From assembly GCA_019448385.1 (NCBI GenBank), contig JAGTXO010000013.1, positions 186,001 to 250,000 on the forward strand: a stretch of 64,000 nt of DNA. Direction: 5' to 3'. The position numbers were made by a program, and so were the translations under genes. Under the pieces are notes generated by a model, which was not told where the DNA came from, made no database searches, and worked only from the letters and a program-made list of their open reading frames with translations. How positions within the stretch are numbered: the stretch's first letter is position 1; the number at the start of each line of letters is the position of its first letter. Source of the DNA: Diacronema lutheri (lineage: Eukaryota > Haptophyta > Pavlovophyceae > Pavlovales > Pavlovaceae). Positions 1 to 10,191 of this stretch are shown here, piece after piece.

Positions 1-1000
1 GGCGCTGCGCACGCTCGCGTCCGTCCGGGGTCGCCTTGTCCGGATGCAGGTGCAGCGACTGGCGGCGGTAGTGCGAGCGGATTGCCTTACTTACCGCCTC
101 GACTGAGAGGGCCAACGCATCGCCGCCACCCCCGACGTCGCCCGCGGGCGCCGCGTCCGGCCGGAGGCGCTTGCACGCCACCTTGATTGCGCCGTCGACC
201 CCGTCGAGCGCGCGCGCGCCCCTGGCCTGCAGCGCGCGCAGCGCGGCCACCGCCTCCTTGTCATGGTCGTCGTCTGCGCGCGCGCGTGCGCGGTCCTTTG
301 TGTCCTTGGCCGCCTTCTCCGCCGCGAGCGCGTGCTTGTCAAGCTGGTCGAGCGCAGCGCGGTACACGCGCCGCGAGCGCCCGAGCGCGTCGACGAGCTC
401 GTGCGCGGCGAGCTCATCGGTGAGCAGCGCGAGCAGCTCGTCGCTCGGCTCGAGATCGACGATGAGCGGCAGCGAGCCGAGGCACTCGCGCGCGGCGTCG
501 AGCCGCCTGCCCATCACGCGCACCCAGCCGGCGTGCGCGGCCGCGACGACGCCCTGCGCGAACGCCGGCCCAACGGCGAGCATCTCACTCACGTACGCGC
601 GGCGCGTCTCCGGCGCGAGCAGGAGCATCAAGCACCGACGGTTGTCGGCGTCGCGCTTGAAGTGGCGGCAGCTGACGAGCCGGCGAAGGACCTCACCGAC
701 CGCGAGCTCGGCGCGCGCGAGCTCGTCGAGAGGCGCGCCCGCGCGGCACGCGTGCACCTCGGCGGCGAGCGCGGCGACGAGCTGCTCGCCGTACTCGGAG
801 CCGGCCGACGACATGATCGCCGAGAGGAAGCTCATCGAGCTGTTCACGTAGGACACGAGTGCAACCGCCGGGATCGATCTGACGGCCTCGCAGAGCTCGT
901 TTGGCGCAGGCTCGGCCGAGGCGATGATCGACGGCGCGCTTGCGCCTGGCGACGGCACGCTTGCGCCTCCCTCCCGCTTGCGCATCAGCACGCGCCACAT
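1..1000 (-). CDS. J-domain (DnaJ-like) protein, C-terminus beyond window
   Basis: A reading frame on the minus strand opens at ATG 1000, preceded in frame by a stop near 1058, and runs without a stop to the window edge. At least 333 residues are therefore visible and the C-terminus is missing. The first ~290 residues are helical and of no recognised family. Near the edge it enters a J-domain: helix II (SKAIRSHYRRQSLHLHP) followed by the HPD tripeptide at residues 319-321, then DKATPDG. HPD is the signature that stimulates Hsp70 ATPase, so the protein probably recruits an Hsp70; its client is unknown. The J-domain is far from the N-terminus, unlike type I/II DnaJ proteins, so this is type III-like. 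No signal peptide is seen. Confidence 0.75.
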   Translation of the reverse strand, partial: MWRVLMRKREGGASVPSPGASAPSIIASAEPAPNELCEAVRSIPAVALVSYVNSSMSFLSAIMSSAGSEYGEQLVAALAAEVHACRAGAPLDELARAELAVGEVLRRLVSCRHFKRDADNRRCLMLLLAPETRRAYVSEMLAVGPAFAQGVVAAAHAGWVRVMGRRLDAARECLGSLPLIVDLEPSDELLALLTDELAAHELVDALGRSRRVYRAALDQLDKHALAAEKAAKDTKDRARARADDDHDKEAVAALRALQARGARALDGVDGAIKVACKRLRPDAAPAGDVGGGGDALALSVEAVSKAIRSHYRRQSLHLHPDKATPDGRERAQR

Positions 1001-1278
1001 CCTCGCCCCAGCCACCACCAACCGGGATTGGATGCCTTCCGGACAGTCAAGCTGTCAGCGGCATGAGTGACATGACGCACCGCGACTTCTGGCGGACTCT
1101 GCTCACTCTGTTTGCTCATGATCATGCTGAGAGCCGACGTCTCGCAAGGACTCCCAATGATGACATCACGTACCGCACATGCGCGATTCCAGGTGGGACT
1201 GGCGGCCGCGGGGCGCACGTACAGCCGCGCCGACGCGGAGGCTGGCTCCCGTTGGGCACGAGCGGCCCACTGCGCGCG

Positions 1279-1914
1279 TCAGCCAAAGACGCGGTCGCCC
1301 CAGACGCTCGAACTGCGCATTAGCTCAGCCACGCTTTGCAGCGCGGAAGTGCCCGTCAGCTGCTCGTCCTCCTGCAGCGAGTTGGCGTCATCCGGCGCAA
1401 ACTCAGCGGATGTGACGCCCCACCGGCTGGCGCGCTGTCGCGCGAGGGCGGCAACCACGTCCGCGTGCAAGCGCGCGGCGGCAGTGTGCTCATCGGGCGC
1501 CAGGCGCACGAACAACTCGCCGCGCACGCTCGCGCCGAGTGGCGTCTGCAGCAGCGCAAGGCGCGAGAGCGTCTTCTTGCTCCCCATGATCGCGCCCGCC
1601 ACGAGGCCCGACGCGGTGCACGAACCCACCATCACGAGGCTCATCAGCCGCGCGTGCCCGATGGGGAGACCGCGGAAGCCGAGCGACGCGAGAAGCCCAA
1701 CGCCGAGCCCGACCGCCGTGTTCCGCGCCTCGAATCGGCGTTGCTGCTCGAGGCACTCCTTGAGCACGGCGGCGTCGACGGGCGTGACGGGCGCCTTGTT
1801 CGGTTGGGTGAGACGGCGCTTGAGTTGGCGCCACGCGTGCGAGGTCGAGTCGAGCGAGAGCGAGTCGATCGCCGCCACGGGCCTGAAGAGCGAAAGGTCC
1901 TCTTTGCCGCGCAT
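1279..1914 (-). CDS. hypothetical small membrane protein
   Basis: A 211-residue single-exon frame starting MRGKEDLSLFRP. I do not recognise the family. Two hydrophobic stretches lie around residues 67-85 (VGLGVGLLASLGFRGLPIG) and 90-110 (SLVMVGSCTASGLVAGAIMG). They are separated by a short polar turn, which suggests a membrane hairpin. The N-terminal third is basic and soluble, the C-terminal 80 residues amphipathic. This is the only long frame here that is free of Arg/Ala shadow composition. It sits in the same direction as the flanking J-domain and aspartyl-tRNA synthetase genes, with ~180 bp to the latter's stop codon. Confidence 0.6.
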   Translation of the reverse strand: MRGKEDLSLFRPVAAIDSLSLDSTSHAWRQLKRRLTQPNKAPVTPVDAAVLKECLEQQRRFEARNTAVGLGVGLLASLGFRGLPIGHARLMSLVMVGSCTASGLVAGAIMGSKKTLSRLALLQTPLGASVRGELFVRLAPDEHTAAARLHADVVAALARQRASRWGVTSAEFAPDDANSLQEDEQLTGTSALQSVAELMRSSSVWGDRVFG

Positions 1915-2090
1915 GTCAAAGTCTCAGGTCTCTGCTTCAGAGACCAGCTTGCTACGACCGTCCACGAGGGGAGAAGGCGGAGAAACTTATCTTTTACTTT
2001 CAGAGACCCGCGAGCTTTCAAACCTTTTTCAAAAGGCGGGCGCGACCGCGCCTCACGTCAAGCGGCCAGGCCTCCCGCCTCAGCAGCAGC

Positions 2091-4422
2091 TCAGCTGGCA
2101 GCGGCGCCGGCGGGCTTCGTCGGTTTGACGCTGATGCTGAGCTCGTCGAGCTGCGCCTGCGAGATTTCCGACGGCGCATTGATCATCACGTCGCGCCCCT
2201 GGTTGTTTTTCGGGAAGGCGATGTAGTCCCTGATCGAGCTCCCACCGCCGATCAGCGTGCACAGCCGGTCGAGCCCAAACGCCAGCCCGCCGTGCGGCGG
2301 CGCGCCGTACTCGAATGCGCCGAGCAAAAATCCGAACTGCGCCTTCGCCTCCTCGGGCGTAAAGCCTGCATCCGCCGCGCGCGCACGGCGCCGCGTGCGT
2401 GAGCGTGCGCGCGCGCACGGCAGTGCGCGGTGCGGTGCAGCTCGCCGCACCAAGGAGCGCAAAGACCTTGGATTGCATCGCCTTGTCGTGGATGCGAATG
2501 CTGCCGCCGCCCACCTCTACTCCGTTGATGACCATGTCGTACGCGTTGGCGCGCACCTTGCCCGGGTCGCTCTCCATCAGCGGCAGGTCCTGCGTGAGGG
2601 GCAGAGCCGCGCCCAGCGCCCAGCGCCCAACGGCCGGCGCGCGGCTGAGCGAGCGAGCGCGGGGGGCGCGCCGCCCTTTTCACCAGCCCCACCCCCCCCC
2701 CCCTTTCCCCCTTCCCCCTCCCCTTCCCCCCCTTCTCCTCCCGCCCACATTCCCCCCCCCCCCCCCCCCCCCCCCCCCGCGCGCGCGCGCGCGCGCGCGC
2801 GCCTCTGGCTTGCACGAGGTGAAGGGGTGGTGCATGGCGATGTAACGGTTCTGCTCCTCGTCATACTCGAGGAGCGGGAAATCAACGACCCACAGCGCGG
2901 AGAAGCCGCTGCTGCGCAGGCCAAGCTCGGTGCCGAGGAGATGGCGGAACTTGCCCGCTGCCGTCTGCGTGCGCAGGCGCGGCCCCCAGAAGCAGCAGAT
3001 CAGATCGCCCTCGGCGCAGCCGCACGCGTCCGCCCAGCCCTTGAGCGCGTCCGCGTCGTAGAACTTCTTGGCGGACGAGTCGATGTCGACGGCGCCGGGC
3101 TTGAGGCTCTTCACCTTGGCCCAGACGAGGCCGCTCGCGCCGACCGCCTCGCCCGTCACCATCTTCTCCAGGTCCTTGACGCGCTTGGTCGCCCAGCCGG
3201 CGCAGCCGGGCAGCGCAAGGGCGCACACGTACTCGGCTTCGTCAAAGAGCTTGAACTCGCGCCCCTTCACGAGGTGCGTGATCTCGTGGAGGCGCATGTC
3301 AAAGCGCAAGTCCGGCTTGTCGATGCCGTACTCGTCCATTGCCCTCTGCCACGTCATCCGCTCAAAGGGCGGGAAGGCGACGCCGAGCTCTGCGAGGAAG
3401 AGGGCGCGCGCCATGCCCTCGAAAGTGGCGAGCACGTCGTCCTGCTTCACAAAGCTCATCTCGCAGTCGATCTGCGTGAACTCGGGCTGGCGGTCGGCGC
3501 GGAGCTCCTCGTCGCGGAAGCACTTGACGATCTGGAAGTACCGGTCCATCCCCGCCACCATGAGCAGCTGCTTGAAGGTTTGCGGCGACTGTGGCAGCGC
3601 GTAGAACTGGCCACCATTCATGCGGCTCGGCACGACAAAGTCGCGCGCGCCCTCGGGCGTCGACTTGATGAGGACGGGCGTCTCGATCTCGACAAAACCG
3701 CGTCCGCTCAGGTGCTCGCGCACCAGCCGCGCGATCCGGTTGCGCAGCAGCAGCGCGTTCGCAATCGGCGCACGGCGGATGTCGAGGTAGCGGTACTCCA
3801 TCCGCTTGAGCTCGCCGCCGTCGGTCTCGTCCTGAATGAGGAAGGGCGGGGTGAGCGACTCGTTGAGCACGACGAGTTCGTGGGCCAGGATTTCAATCTC
3901 GCCCGTCGCACGCGCCTTGTTCTTGTTCGAACGCTCCACCACCTTGCCCTTCACCTGGATGACAAACTCGCGGCCGAGCTTCTTTGCGAGCTCGTACCGC
4001 GCGACAGCGGCCGCGTCCCCGTCCTTCTCGTTGAGACAGACGCACTGCGTGATGCCGTACCGGTCGCGCAGGTCGACGAATGCAAAGTGGTTCATGTCAC
4101 GCGCCTGCTGCACCCAGCCCGCCAGTACGACGTCGACGCCGACGTCCGAGATGCGCAGCTCGCCGCACGTGTGCGTGCGAAAGCCGGTCGCCTGGTCGGC
4201 GGCCGGCGCTGCGGCAGGCGGTGGCGCACGCGAAGGTGCAGAGGCCAACGCGCTCGCAGCGCCGCCCGGCGCGTCGCCCTCCGCCATCGCCAACCCCATA
4301 CCCACCGGGCCCGTGCCGTAGTTCAGCGCCATCCTCGTGTGCGGTGTCGCCGCAGCCACCCCTCGCGTCGTGTCCGGTGTCCCACTCACAGGTTGTGACT
4401 GACTACTTGTGAGGGCCCGCAC
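2091..4422 (-). CDS. aspS: aspartyl-tRNA synthetase, bacterial/organellar type
   Basis: Charges tRNA-Asp with aspartate. Three exons restore one frame of ~677 residues: 4422-2803, 2589-2451 and 2365-2091. After an ~80-residue leader comes the OB-fold anticodon-binding domain ([19 protein letters not shown]). Next are class II motif 1 ([20 protein letters not shown]), motif 2 ([16 protein letters not shown]), and a GAD insertion domain that marks the bacterial type. HHPFT follows, then exon 2 ([18 protein letters not shown]) and motif 3 ([10 protein letters not shown]) in exon 3. The GAD domain and the leader suggest a mitochondrial and/or plastid enzyme; the cytosolic archaeal-type enzyme lacks GAD. 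Intron 1 has a GC donor (GAG|GCGCGC) and contains a long poly-G/CG tract; intron 2 is GT-AG. An alternative start is Met at 4332 (MALNYG). Confidence 0.93.
2690..2802. repeat. poly-C and (CG)n tract in aspS intron 1
   Basis: An almost pure cytosine stretch (2690-2778, with a few T and A) followed by ~24 bases of alternating CG, directly abutting the 5' splice site of the aspartyl-tRNA synthetase intron. On the sense (minus) strand this reads (GC)n followed by poly-G. Length may be inaccurate in an assembly because such homopolymers are hard to sequence. Confidence 0.9.
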
Positions 4423-4457
4423 GCGGCGCCGCGGCGCGCCCTATCACGCAGCTGCTC

Positions 4458-5587
4458 TCACGGCGTGCCCGGCGCCGCGTCGCATGCCCCGCCCTGCGCT
4501 TCGCCCTGCGCGCCGCCCTCGGCGCAGCACGTCCCGCCGTCGGCCGCTTGCGCGCGCGTGGGCGCGCACAGCTCGATCCCGTCAACGGGGCACGTCGTGT
4601 TCGCGCCGGTGAGCCAGCTGTCAATGCACGGCTGGTGGAAAATGTGCGCGCACGGCAGAACCCGCACCAGCTCGCCCAGCCGCAACTCCTCCTGGCAGAT
4701 GACGCACGGCGCGCCCGACGCAAAGCCGTCGGCGCTGCACCCGGCCGGCAGCGCGGCGGAGCCGCCCGCACCGCACGCCTCCGCCTTTGCGATGAGCTGG
4801 CCGCGCGAGCCAACGCGGGCGGTCGGGAAGCGCTCGAGCTCGGCGCGCTCGAGCGTCTTGGGCTTGACCGCCGCGTGCAGCCGCTGGAGCACGTCGTAAT
4901 CCTCCGGGTCGATCTCACGGTGCTGAAGCTGCCACAGCTGCGCATACGTCGCCGCGTCGACGCCCACCTGCGCGGCGGCGGCCGTGATGTGCGCCCACAC
5001 GTCGCCGTAGCTGCGCGGCGCGGCGCGCGCGCGGCGTCGCGTCGGCGCGCGCGCGGGCGCGCGCGCGGCACCCCACCGGCGGACAGCGCAGCGCGGCGCG
5101 GCGGCGGAGAGCAACGCGCGCACTCGAACGGCTCGCGCGGCCAGTGCTCGTGCAGCTCGAGGCCCAACTCGGCAAGAGAATCCTCCAACCGGCGCGCGTC
5201 CGCTTCGAGGATCGATTCGAGCACCTGCCGCGCGCGCACCGCCGACTCGGCGGCCGCCGACGGCGCGTGGCCATGGCGCGCGCGCGCTTTCCGTTCGGCG
5301 CTCGCGTACGCCTTGCACGCGGCGGCGAGTGGAGAGCGGAGCTGCACGGCACGCGCGCGCGCGCTCGCCATCGCGTGCGGCGGCACGCTCCGGCTCCGTC
5401 GCATCGAGCGTGCGCTGCACGCGCCGCTGTCGCCGGCGCTCGCGCCGGGCGCGCCCACGGCCAGAGGCTGCGGACGGCGCCGGCGCAGCGGCTTGCCGTC
5501 GCGGCCCACGGCTTCGTCCTCAATGTACGGGCATGGTAGCTGCGGCGCCACGTATCGCCCGCTCTTGCTCACCTGCGCGCGCGGCAC
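4458..5587 (-). CDS. RING-H2 finger protein, probable E3 ubiquitin ligase
   Basis: Two exons, best read as 5587-5118 and 5010-4458 (~340 residues). The 3' splice site (CGCGCAG before a YGDVW segment) is clear. The donor is less certain; GC at 5117 keeps the frame. The N-terminal part is basic, then helical (ARQVLESILEADARRLEDSL). Exon 2 carries a helical region and near the C-terminus a RING-H2 finger: CVIC..., then CAHIFHQPCIDSWL, then CPVDG, i.e. C-x2-C, C-x-H-x2-H-x2-C, C-x2 with the last position not a standard Cys. RING-H2 proteins bring E2-ubiquitin to substrates. No transmembrane segment is visible. The final CPVD instead of CPxC makes the second zinc site incomplete as read. Confidence 0.7.
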
Positions 5588-5832
5588 GTCGACGCGCGCG
5601 TGAGCGCGCGCGTGGCCGCGGGGCTGCGAGCCGCTCGGCCGCGATGCGCGCGCGCGCGCTGCGCACCTGCAACCCGCCGGCCGGCGCGGCGGCGCGGAAC
5701 TGCCGACCGCGGTTCATCCAGTCCGTCATCCGTGGCGGCGGCCGGTCGAGCCGAAGGTGCGCATGCGCAACGCCCGCCGTGATCACCATCCGCCCGAGGT
5801 CGTTCACGTCCAGCAACAGGTTGCGCCGCACG

Positions 5833-7390
5833 ATGGCGCCCGGTGGCGCGCGCATCGCGGTGCTCGTCGTGGCGGTGGGCGTGGGAGCCAAGCTGCGGCG
5901 GCAGCTGGCGACGGTGGTGATGCCGTTGCTGCAGCCGCTGCGTGCATGCGTGCTCCTTTCGCTTATCGGCGGGCTCGCCACGCTGCGCGTCGTGCCGCAC
6001 ATGCGCGCGTCCTTTGCAAAGGCGGGGCTGACCGGGATCGACCTCAACAAGCAGACCACGAGGCGACTGGCGAGTGGCGAGCTGGTGCGGCCGTACGAGG
6101 GGGTCGCGGTGCCGGAAGCAATGGGCGCAGTCTCGTGCGCCGTCTACCTCGTTTGCCTCTTCCTCTTCATCCCGCTCCCGTTTGCGCAGCCGGGCGTGCC
6201 CGCCTACTCGGACGGCGCGTTCCCGCACGCACAGCTCGCGCGGCTGCTGTGCGCCCTGCTCTCGATCTGCTGCATGTGCTTCCTTGGTTTTGCGGATAAC
6301 GTGCTCGACCTGCGCTGGCGCGACCGCCTCATCCTGCCCCTCGCCGCCTCGCTTCCCGTGCTGATGACGTACGCGGCGACGGGCGGCGTCACGACCGTCA
6401 AGGTGCCCGCGGCCGCGCAGGCGTTGCTCGGGCTCGGTGGATCCGTAGACATCGGCGCGCTCTACTTTGTGTACATCTCGCTCCTTGCCATCTTCTGCAC
6501 CAACGCGATCAACATCCTCGCCGGTGTGAATGGCCTCGAGGTCGGCCAGTCCGTTGTGATCGGACTCACGATCGCCGCGTTCAACTGCGTACAGGTGCGC
6601 GCGCGCGCACGCTCGTCCCGCTTCTCTCGCCCGCGCCACCCACGCACCTGTCGACGCTCGCGTCGCCCCGTGCCGCCGCCGGCGCGCGCCGCCAGCTCGC
6701 GCGCTGGCCCGAGGACAGCGTGCTCGTGGGGCACAACCTCTTCTCTCTCTATGTCGTCCTCCCCTTCATCACCACCTCGCTCGGTATGCGCCGCATGCGC
6801 GCGCGCGCCGACCATCGCTACTGCGCACCGGCGCGCGCCGACCGTCGATTCTGCGCACCGGCACGTGTCGAACAGGCCTTCTGTGGCATAATTGGTACCC
6901 GGCGAGCGTATTCGTGGGAGACACGTACTGCTACTTTGCGGGTATGACGTTTGCGGTGGCGGGTATCCTCGGCCACTTCTCCAAGACGATGCTGCTCTTC
7001 TTCTTGCCGCAGCTCGTCAACTTTGTCTATTCGCTGCCTCAGCTCGCGCTCATCATCCCGTGCCCGCGCCACCGGATGCCGGGCTACCTGCCCGCGACCG
7101 ACCAGCTCGCGCTATCGACCGTCGACTTCCGGCCGGACGAACTGACCACGCTGGGGCGGCTCGCGTACCGCGCGCTCGCCGCGCTGCGCGCCGTGCACGT
7201 GCGCGAGCGCGCCGACGGGAGCGTGGCCATGTCGAACCTCACGATCATCAACTTCGTGCTCCACGTGTGCGGGCCGATGCGCGAGGCGTCGCTCACGCGC
7301 GCGCTGCTCGGCGTGCAGCTGGCGAGCAGTGTGCTCGCATTCGCCATCCGCTACCCGCTCGCGGCGCTGCTCTATGACGTGGTCAAGTGA
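5833..7390 (+). CDS. ALG7: UDP-GlcNAc:dolichyl-phosphate GlcNAc-1-phosphotransferase
   Basis: Catalyses the first step of lipid-linked oligosaccharide synthesis for N-glycosylation in the ER membrane: GlcNAc-1-P from UDP-GlcNAc to dolichyl phosphate. Exons 5833-6594, 6696-6783 and 6876-7390 join in frame to 454 residues, close to the usual ~400-450. Conserved family segments are visible in order: GLTGIDLNK and PEAMG near the start, FLGFADNVLDLRWR, FCTNAINILAGVNGLEVGQ, HNLFSLYVVLPF, HNWYPASVFVGDTYCYFAGM (the catalytic Asp region), GILGHFSKTMLLFF, YSLPQL, and IIPCPRHRMP. Multiple hydrophobic helices span the length. Start ATG 5833 gives a hydrophobic N-terminus. The stop lies only 36 bp before transposon A, so the 3' untranslated region probably runs into the element. 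Confidence 0.95.
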
Positions 7391-7425
7391 GTGAAGCTCC
7401 CTCTTGGGCATTCCTGCAGCCCGTA

Positions 7426-7861
7426 CTGCCCGTTGGGTCTGAGTTCGCGGACGAAGGAATAGGAGAGACCCGCGCGCGAGAAAGCGAAAATGGCCGCGAG
7501 AGGTGCGCGCGCGCGTCGCGTCGGCCCCGCGGGAGGTGGCGCGGTGCGTGTCGCGCTATGCGTGTCGCCGCTGCGCGTGGGGGTTCCTGACATACCCGGG
7601 AACCCCGCTCTCATAACCGCGACACGTGCAGGCGGCGCGGCCGCAGCGCCGCGAGCGGCGTCATCATCGGCGTCGGTCGCGGGCACCGGCTCTCGGTCGA
7701 GGTCATGAAGATCATCCTGTGGCGGCTATTTTCTCGGCAGGAGCGCGGTGAGGATTGCGGATGACCTCCACACATCCACCGACACTCTCACGGAGTCGAT
7801 CGTCCGCGCCACCATCGAGCGGTACGAGGCCACCGGCCGTCGATTCCCAGCCGAACAAGCC
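7426..7861 (+). repeat. left terminal inverted repeat of transposon A
   Basis: Matches the reverse complement of 9732-10169 over its whole length with few differences, notably a 2-bp gap within CACCGGCCGTCG versus CACCGGCATCGTCG. It holds an internal hairpin (GGGGTTCC ... GGAACCCC, ~7580-7606) and the start of the transposase reading frame. Identity stops abruptly after AACAAGCC, where the passenger begins. Confidence 0.9.
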
Positions 7862-7883
7862 ACACGCTCGGTGAGCCGGCAGC

Positions 7884-9451
7884 GGACGGCGGCGTCGCGG
7901 ACGGTGTCGCCGTGCCGGCCCCGGGTTCCCAAAATGGCCAGGACCCCGCCGCCGCAGCTGCGACATCCGCCGCGCCCGGCCCGCCGGCCGGCGCAGGCGC
8001 GCTCGCGGCCCTCCGCTTGGACGCGGACGCCGGCGCGCGCGCTGGCGTTGGTCGCGTCAAGGTCGCGCGCGCCGGTCCGTGGGACAAGGCGATAGCCGAC
8101 AAGATGACACGAGCGAAGCGCAAGGCCGACCAAGACGAGGCCGATCGCGCGCGCGAGACCTCGGCGCCGGCTGGCGCGCGACCCCGCGTGCCGAGGGTTA
8201 CCATGTACTCGCCTACAACAATTGGCGCGCTGCCGCAGCGCTCGTCTCGCAAGCCCAACGCTGGCGCAACGAAGCCGCCCGAGAAAGCGGCTCCAGTGCG
8301 CGCCCTCGCCGGCGGCGGGGCCGGCGCGAAGGCCGGTAGCTCGAGCGGAGGAGAGCCGGACGGCACGAGCCGGACGAGCACGAGCCGGCGCGTGGGCTTG
8401 CGGCGGTGCCCGCGCAGGATTCGCTCAAGTCGTGGCGGACGACTCCGAGGAGGAGGGGAAGGCTTTGGAGACGCTGCGCGTGTACCTCGTGTCCTTTGAC
8501 GCGTACGTTGATGCCCTCTACGTTGATGCCCTCAAGCCGGGCGAGCCATTGTGCGTCAAGCTGGGCGCCAACTCGGGGGACAACGATGCGATCACTCGCG
8601 TGCAAGCTTTAAAAAGGGCCAAGCTCCTCTTCAGTATAGCGCGGAGGCCGCGGAGCTCGCCAAGTCGGAGGCCGCGCGCACGCAGAGGAGAACAAGGTGC
8701 ACTTTGCGCCTGCGCTCGGGGAGAAGGCGCAAGCGCAGGCCCGGTCGGCTGAGACGCGCGCCAACAAGGACGAGGCGGCCGCAAAGGCGGCGGAGATCAA
8801 AGCCGCGCAGCTTGAGGAGCGCACGGCGGAGACGAGCGATGTGTCGGCGCGCCGGCCCGGCGCGCGAGACGCGTCGCGCCGCTAATCGCGCTCGACCGGC
8901 GAAGACGGTGAGGATGACGAAGCAAGCGCTTCCGCGCCGCTACGCGCTCTCGTTGGTCTACAAGCAGCCGACGGCTTTTACGCGCTGGTCGAGAGCCGCG
9001 ACGTGCTCACCACGCTCCTACGCTCGACGCACGACTCGGCTCACGGCAACCTGCCGCAGCCGCCTCACTCCCTTCGGCTCTACCGGATCGGCATCAGCGA
9101 GAGGTCGGCGCGCCCGCAGTGTTCGTCCGCCTGACACAGATCACCGACGATGCCGACGTGGCGCGCAGGTTTTACGCGCCGAGCGGCGCGCAGCAGGACT
9201 TGGACATCTGCATTCTTTACCTTGTCGTCGAGGTGACGCCCCCGCCCAAGCACCCTGGCAAGGTCGGTGGCGGCGGCCTCGTGGCGTCGGGCGGCTGGGC
9301 CGGCGCGTTCGGTGCCTGCTCCGCGCCTGTGCCGGCGCCGCAGTCCATTGCTCCCACTATGCCGGCCGCTCAGAGCGTGGCGCTCGCGCAGCAGGTCGCG
9401 CAGGCGCTCGAGTTGTGCAAAGTTGGCTGGGATGCGACCGCGCAGGCGTGA
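7884..9451 (+). pseudogene. passenger gene of transposon A, unknown product, broken
   Basis: Between the terminal repeat and the transposase remnant lies protein-like sequence on the plus strand, scattered over several frames. Segments in order are: an Ala/Pro/Arg-rich stretch from ~7884 to 8400; an acidic-then-hydrophobic segment (DDSEEEG, LETLRVYLVSFDAYVDALYV, ~8433-8620); a coiled-coil-like Ala/Glu/Lys stretch (8697-8885, ending in a stop); a segment LVYKQPT with ALVESRDVLTTLLRSTHDS (~8950-9050); and FVRLTQITDDADVARRFYAP with DLDICILYLVVEV to a stop at 9451. No known family is recognised. Frame changes between segments could be introns or decay; the same layout in copy B shows most arose before the duplication. 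Confidence 0.5.
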
Positions 9452-9514
9452 ATCAAGGCTGCTGAGCACATCAACAGCAGCGTCGAGCGCGCGCAGCTGT
9501 TCCTCAGCATGCCC

Positions 9515-9965
9515 GAGGTGTTCTTCTTCGTCGCGGGCCGCTTGGACGCGCTGCATCTTCTTGAGCGAGAGGCCGGCGGCGCAGAGGTTGTAGTGAATGT
9601 ACTCGCGCGTGAACGCCTTGAGCGTGACGGCCTGCAGCTCGGCCGCAATCTCGCTTAAGTAAAGTCACGGTTGCTCCGCCATGATCGCGAGCATCAGCTC
9701 CTGGTCGAGCTCGCTCATGAGCTTCGCGCACGGCTTGTTCGGCTGGGAATCGACGATGCCGGTGGCCTCGTACCGCTCGATGGTGGCGCGGACGATCGAC
9801 TCCGTGAGCGTGTCGGTGGATGTGTGGAGGTCATCCGCAATCCTCACCGCGCTCCTGCCGAGAAAATAGCCGCCACAGGATGATCTTCATGACCTCGACC
9901 GAGAGCCGGTGCCCGCGACCGACGCCGATGATGACGCCGCTCGCGGCGCTGCGGCCGCGCCACCT
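9515..9965 (-). pseudogene. transposase N-terminal remnant in transposon A
   Basis: Reading inward from the right end on the minus strand gives LSVEVMKIILWRLF, then, one base out of frame, SAVRIADDLHTSTDTLTESI and ERYEATGIVDSQPNKP. This matches the helix-turn-helix layout of Tc1/mariner and IS630 transposases (GKSVREIA ... RYRETG.. R). After a stop the similarity resumes with LYLSEIAAELQ, then LCAAGLSLKKMQRVQAARDEEE, the end of the second helix-turn-helix. The DDE catalytic domain that should follow is absent. The protein cannot be active as read. Confidence 0.65.
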
Positions 9966-10169
9966 GCACGTGTCGCGGTTATGAGATCGGGGTTCCCGGG
10001 TATGTCAGGAACCCCCACGCGCAGCGGCGACACGCATAGCGCGACACGCACCGCGCCACCTCCCGCGGGGCCGACGCGACGCGCGCGCGCACCTCTCGCG
10101 GCCATTTTCGCTTTTTCGCGCGCGGGTCTCTCCTATTCCTTCGTCCGCGAACTCAGACCCAACGGGCAG
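9732..10169 (-). repeat. right terminal inverted repeat of transposon A
   Basis: Reverse complement of the left end of the same element, 438 bp. Its outer end CAGACCCAACGGGCAG is followed by the TA duplication at 10170-10171. The transposase similarity continues inward past the repeat boundary at 9732, which shows this arm, not the left one, is the original 5' end of the transposase gene. Confidence 0.9.
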
Positions 10170-10173
10170 TAAT

Positions 10174-10187
10174 AAGCGCCGTTAGTA
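10174..10187. repeat. 14-bp inverted repeat upstream of FAHD1-like gene
   Basis: AAGCGCCGTTAGTA, starting 3 bp after the TA flank of transposon A and ending 4 bp before the FAHD1-like start codon. Its exact reverse complement TACTAACGGCGCTT is at 10970-10983, before transposon B, so the gene lies between the two. The core TACTAACGRCG recurs at 63567-63579 and in the palindrome at 63688-63719. The arrangement could be ends of a short inverted-repeat element or a promoter motif (TAACGG resembles a Myb site). Confidence 0.7.
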
Positions 10188-10191
10188 AAAG

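Larger units (their letters stand above)
7426..10169 (+). mobile_element. transposon A, Tc1/mariner-IS630-like, non-autonomous
   Basis: A 2,744-bp DNA transposon flanked on both sides by TA (7424-7425, 10170-10171), the target duplication of the Tc1/mariner-IS630 group. Its ends are inverted repeats of ~437 bp starting CTGCCCGTTGGGTCTGAG. The repeats contain the beginning of a transposase gene with a helix-turn-helix. The right half extends further into that gene, but no DDE catalytic domain follows. The middle carries a broken passenger gene on the plus strand. A near-identical copy in opposite orientation (transposon B) lies 882 bp downstream. The high identity of the two suggests recent activity, mobilised by an enzyme made elsewhere. 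Confidence 0.88.

Noticed and set aside
2690-2802. Poly-C/CG tract as an assembly junction
   Set aside because: Both sides belong to the same gene and the exons join exactly, so the sequence is continuous; only its length is uncertain.
2257-4398. A 713-codon plus-strand frame opposite aspS
   Set aside because: Antisense shadow; the minus strand is an unmistakable aspartyl-tRNA synthetase.
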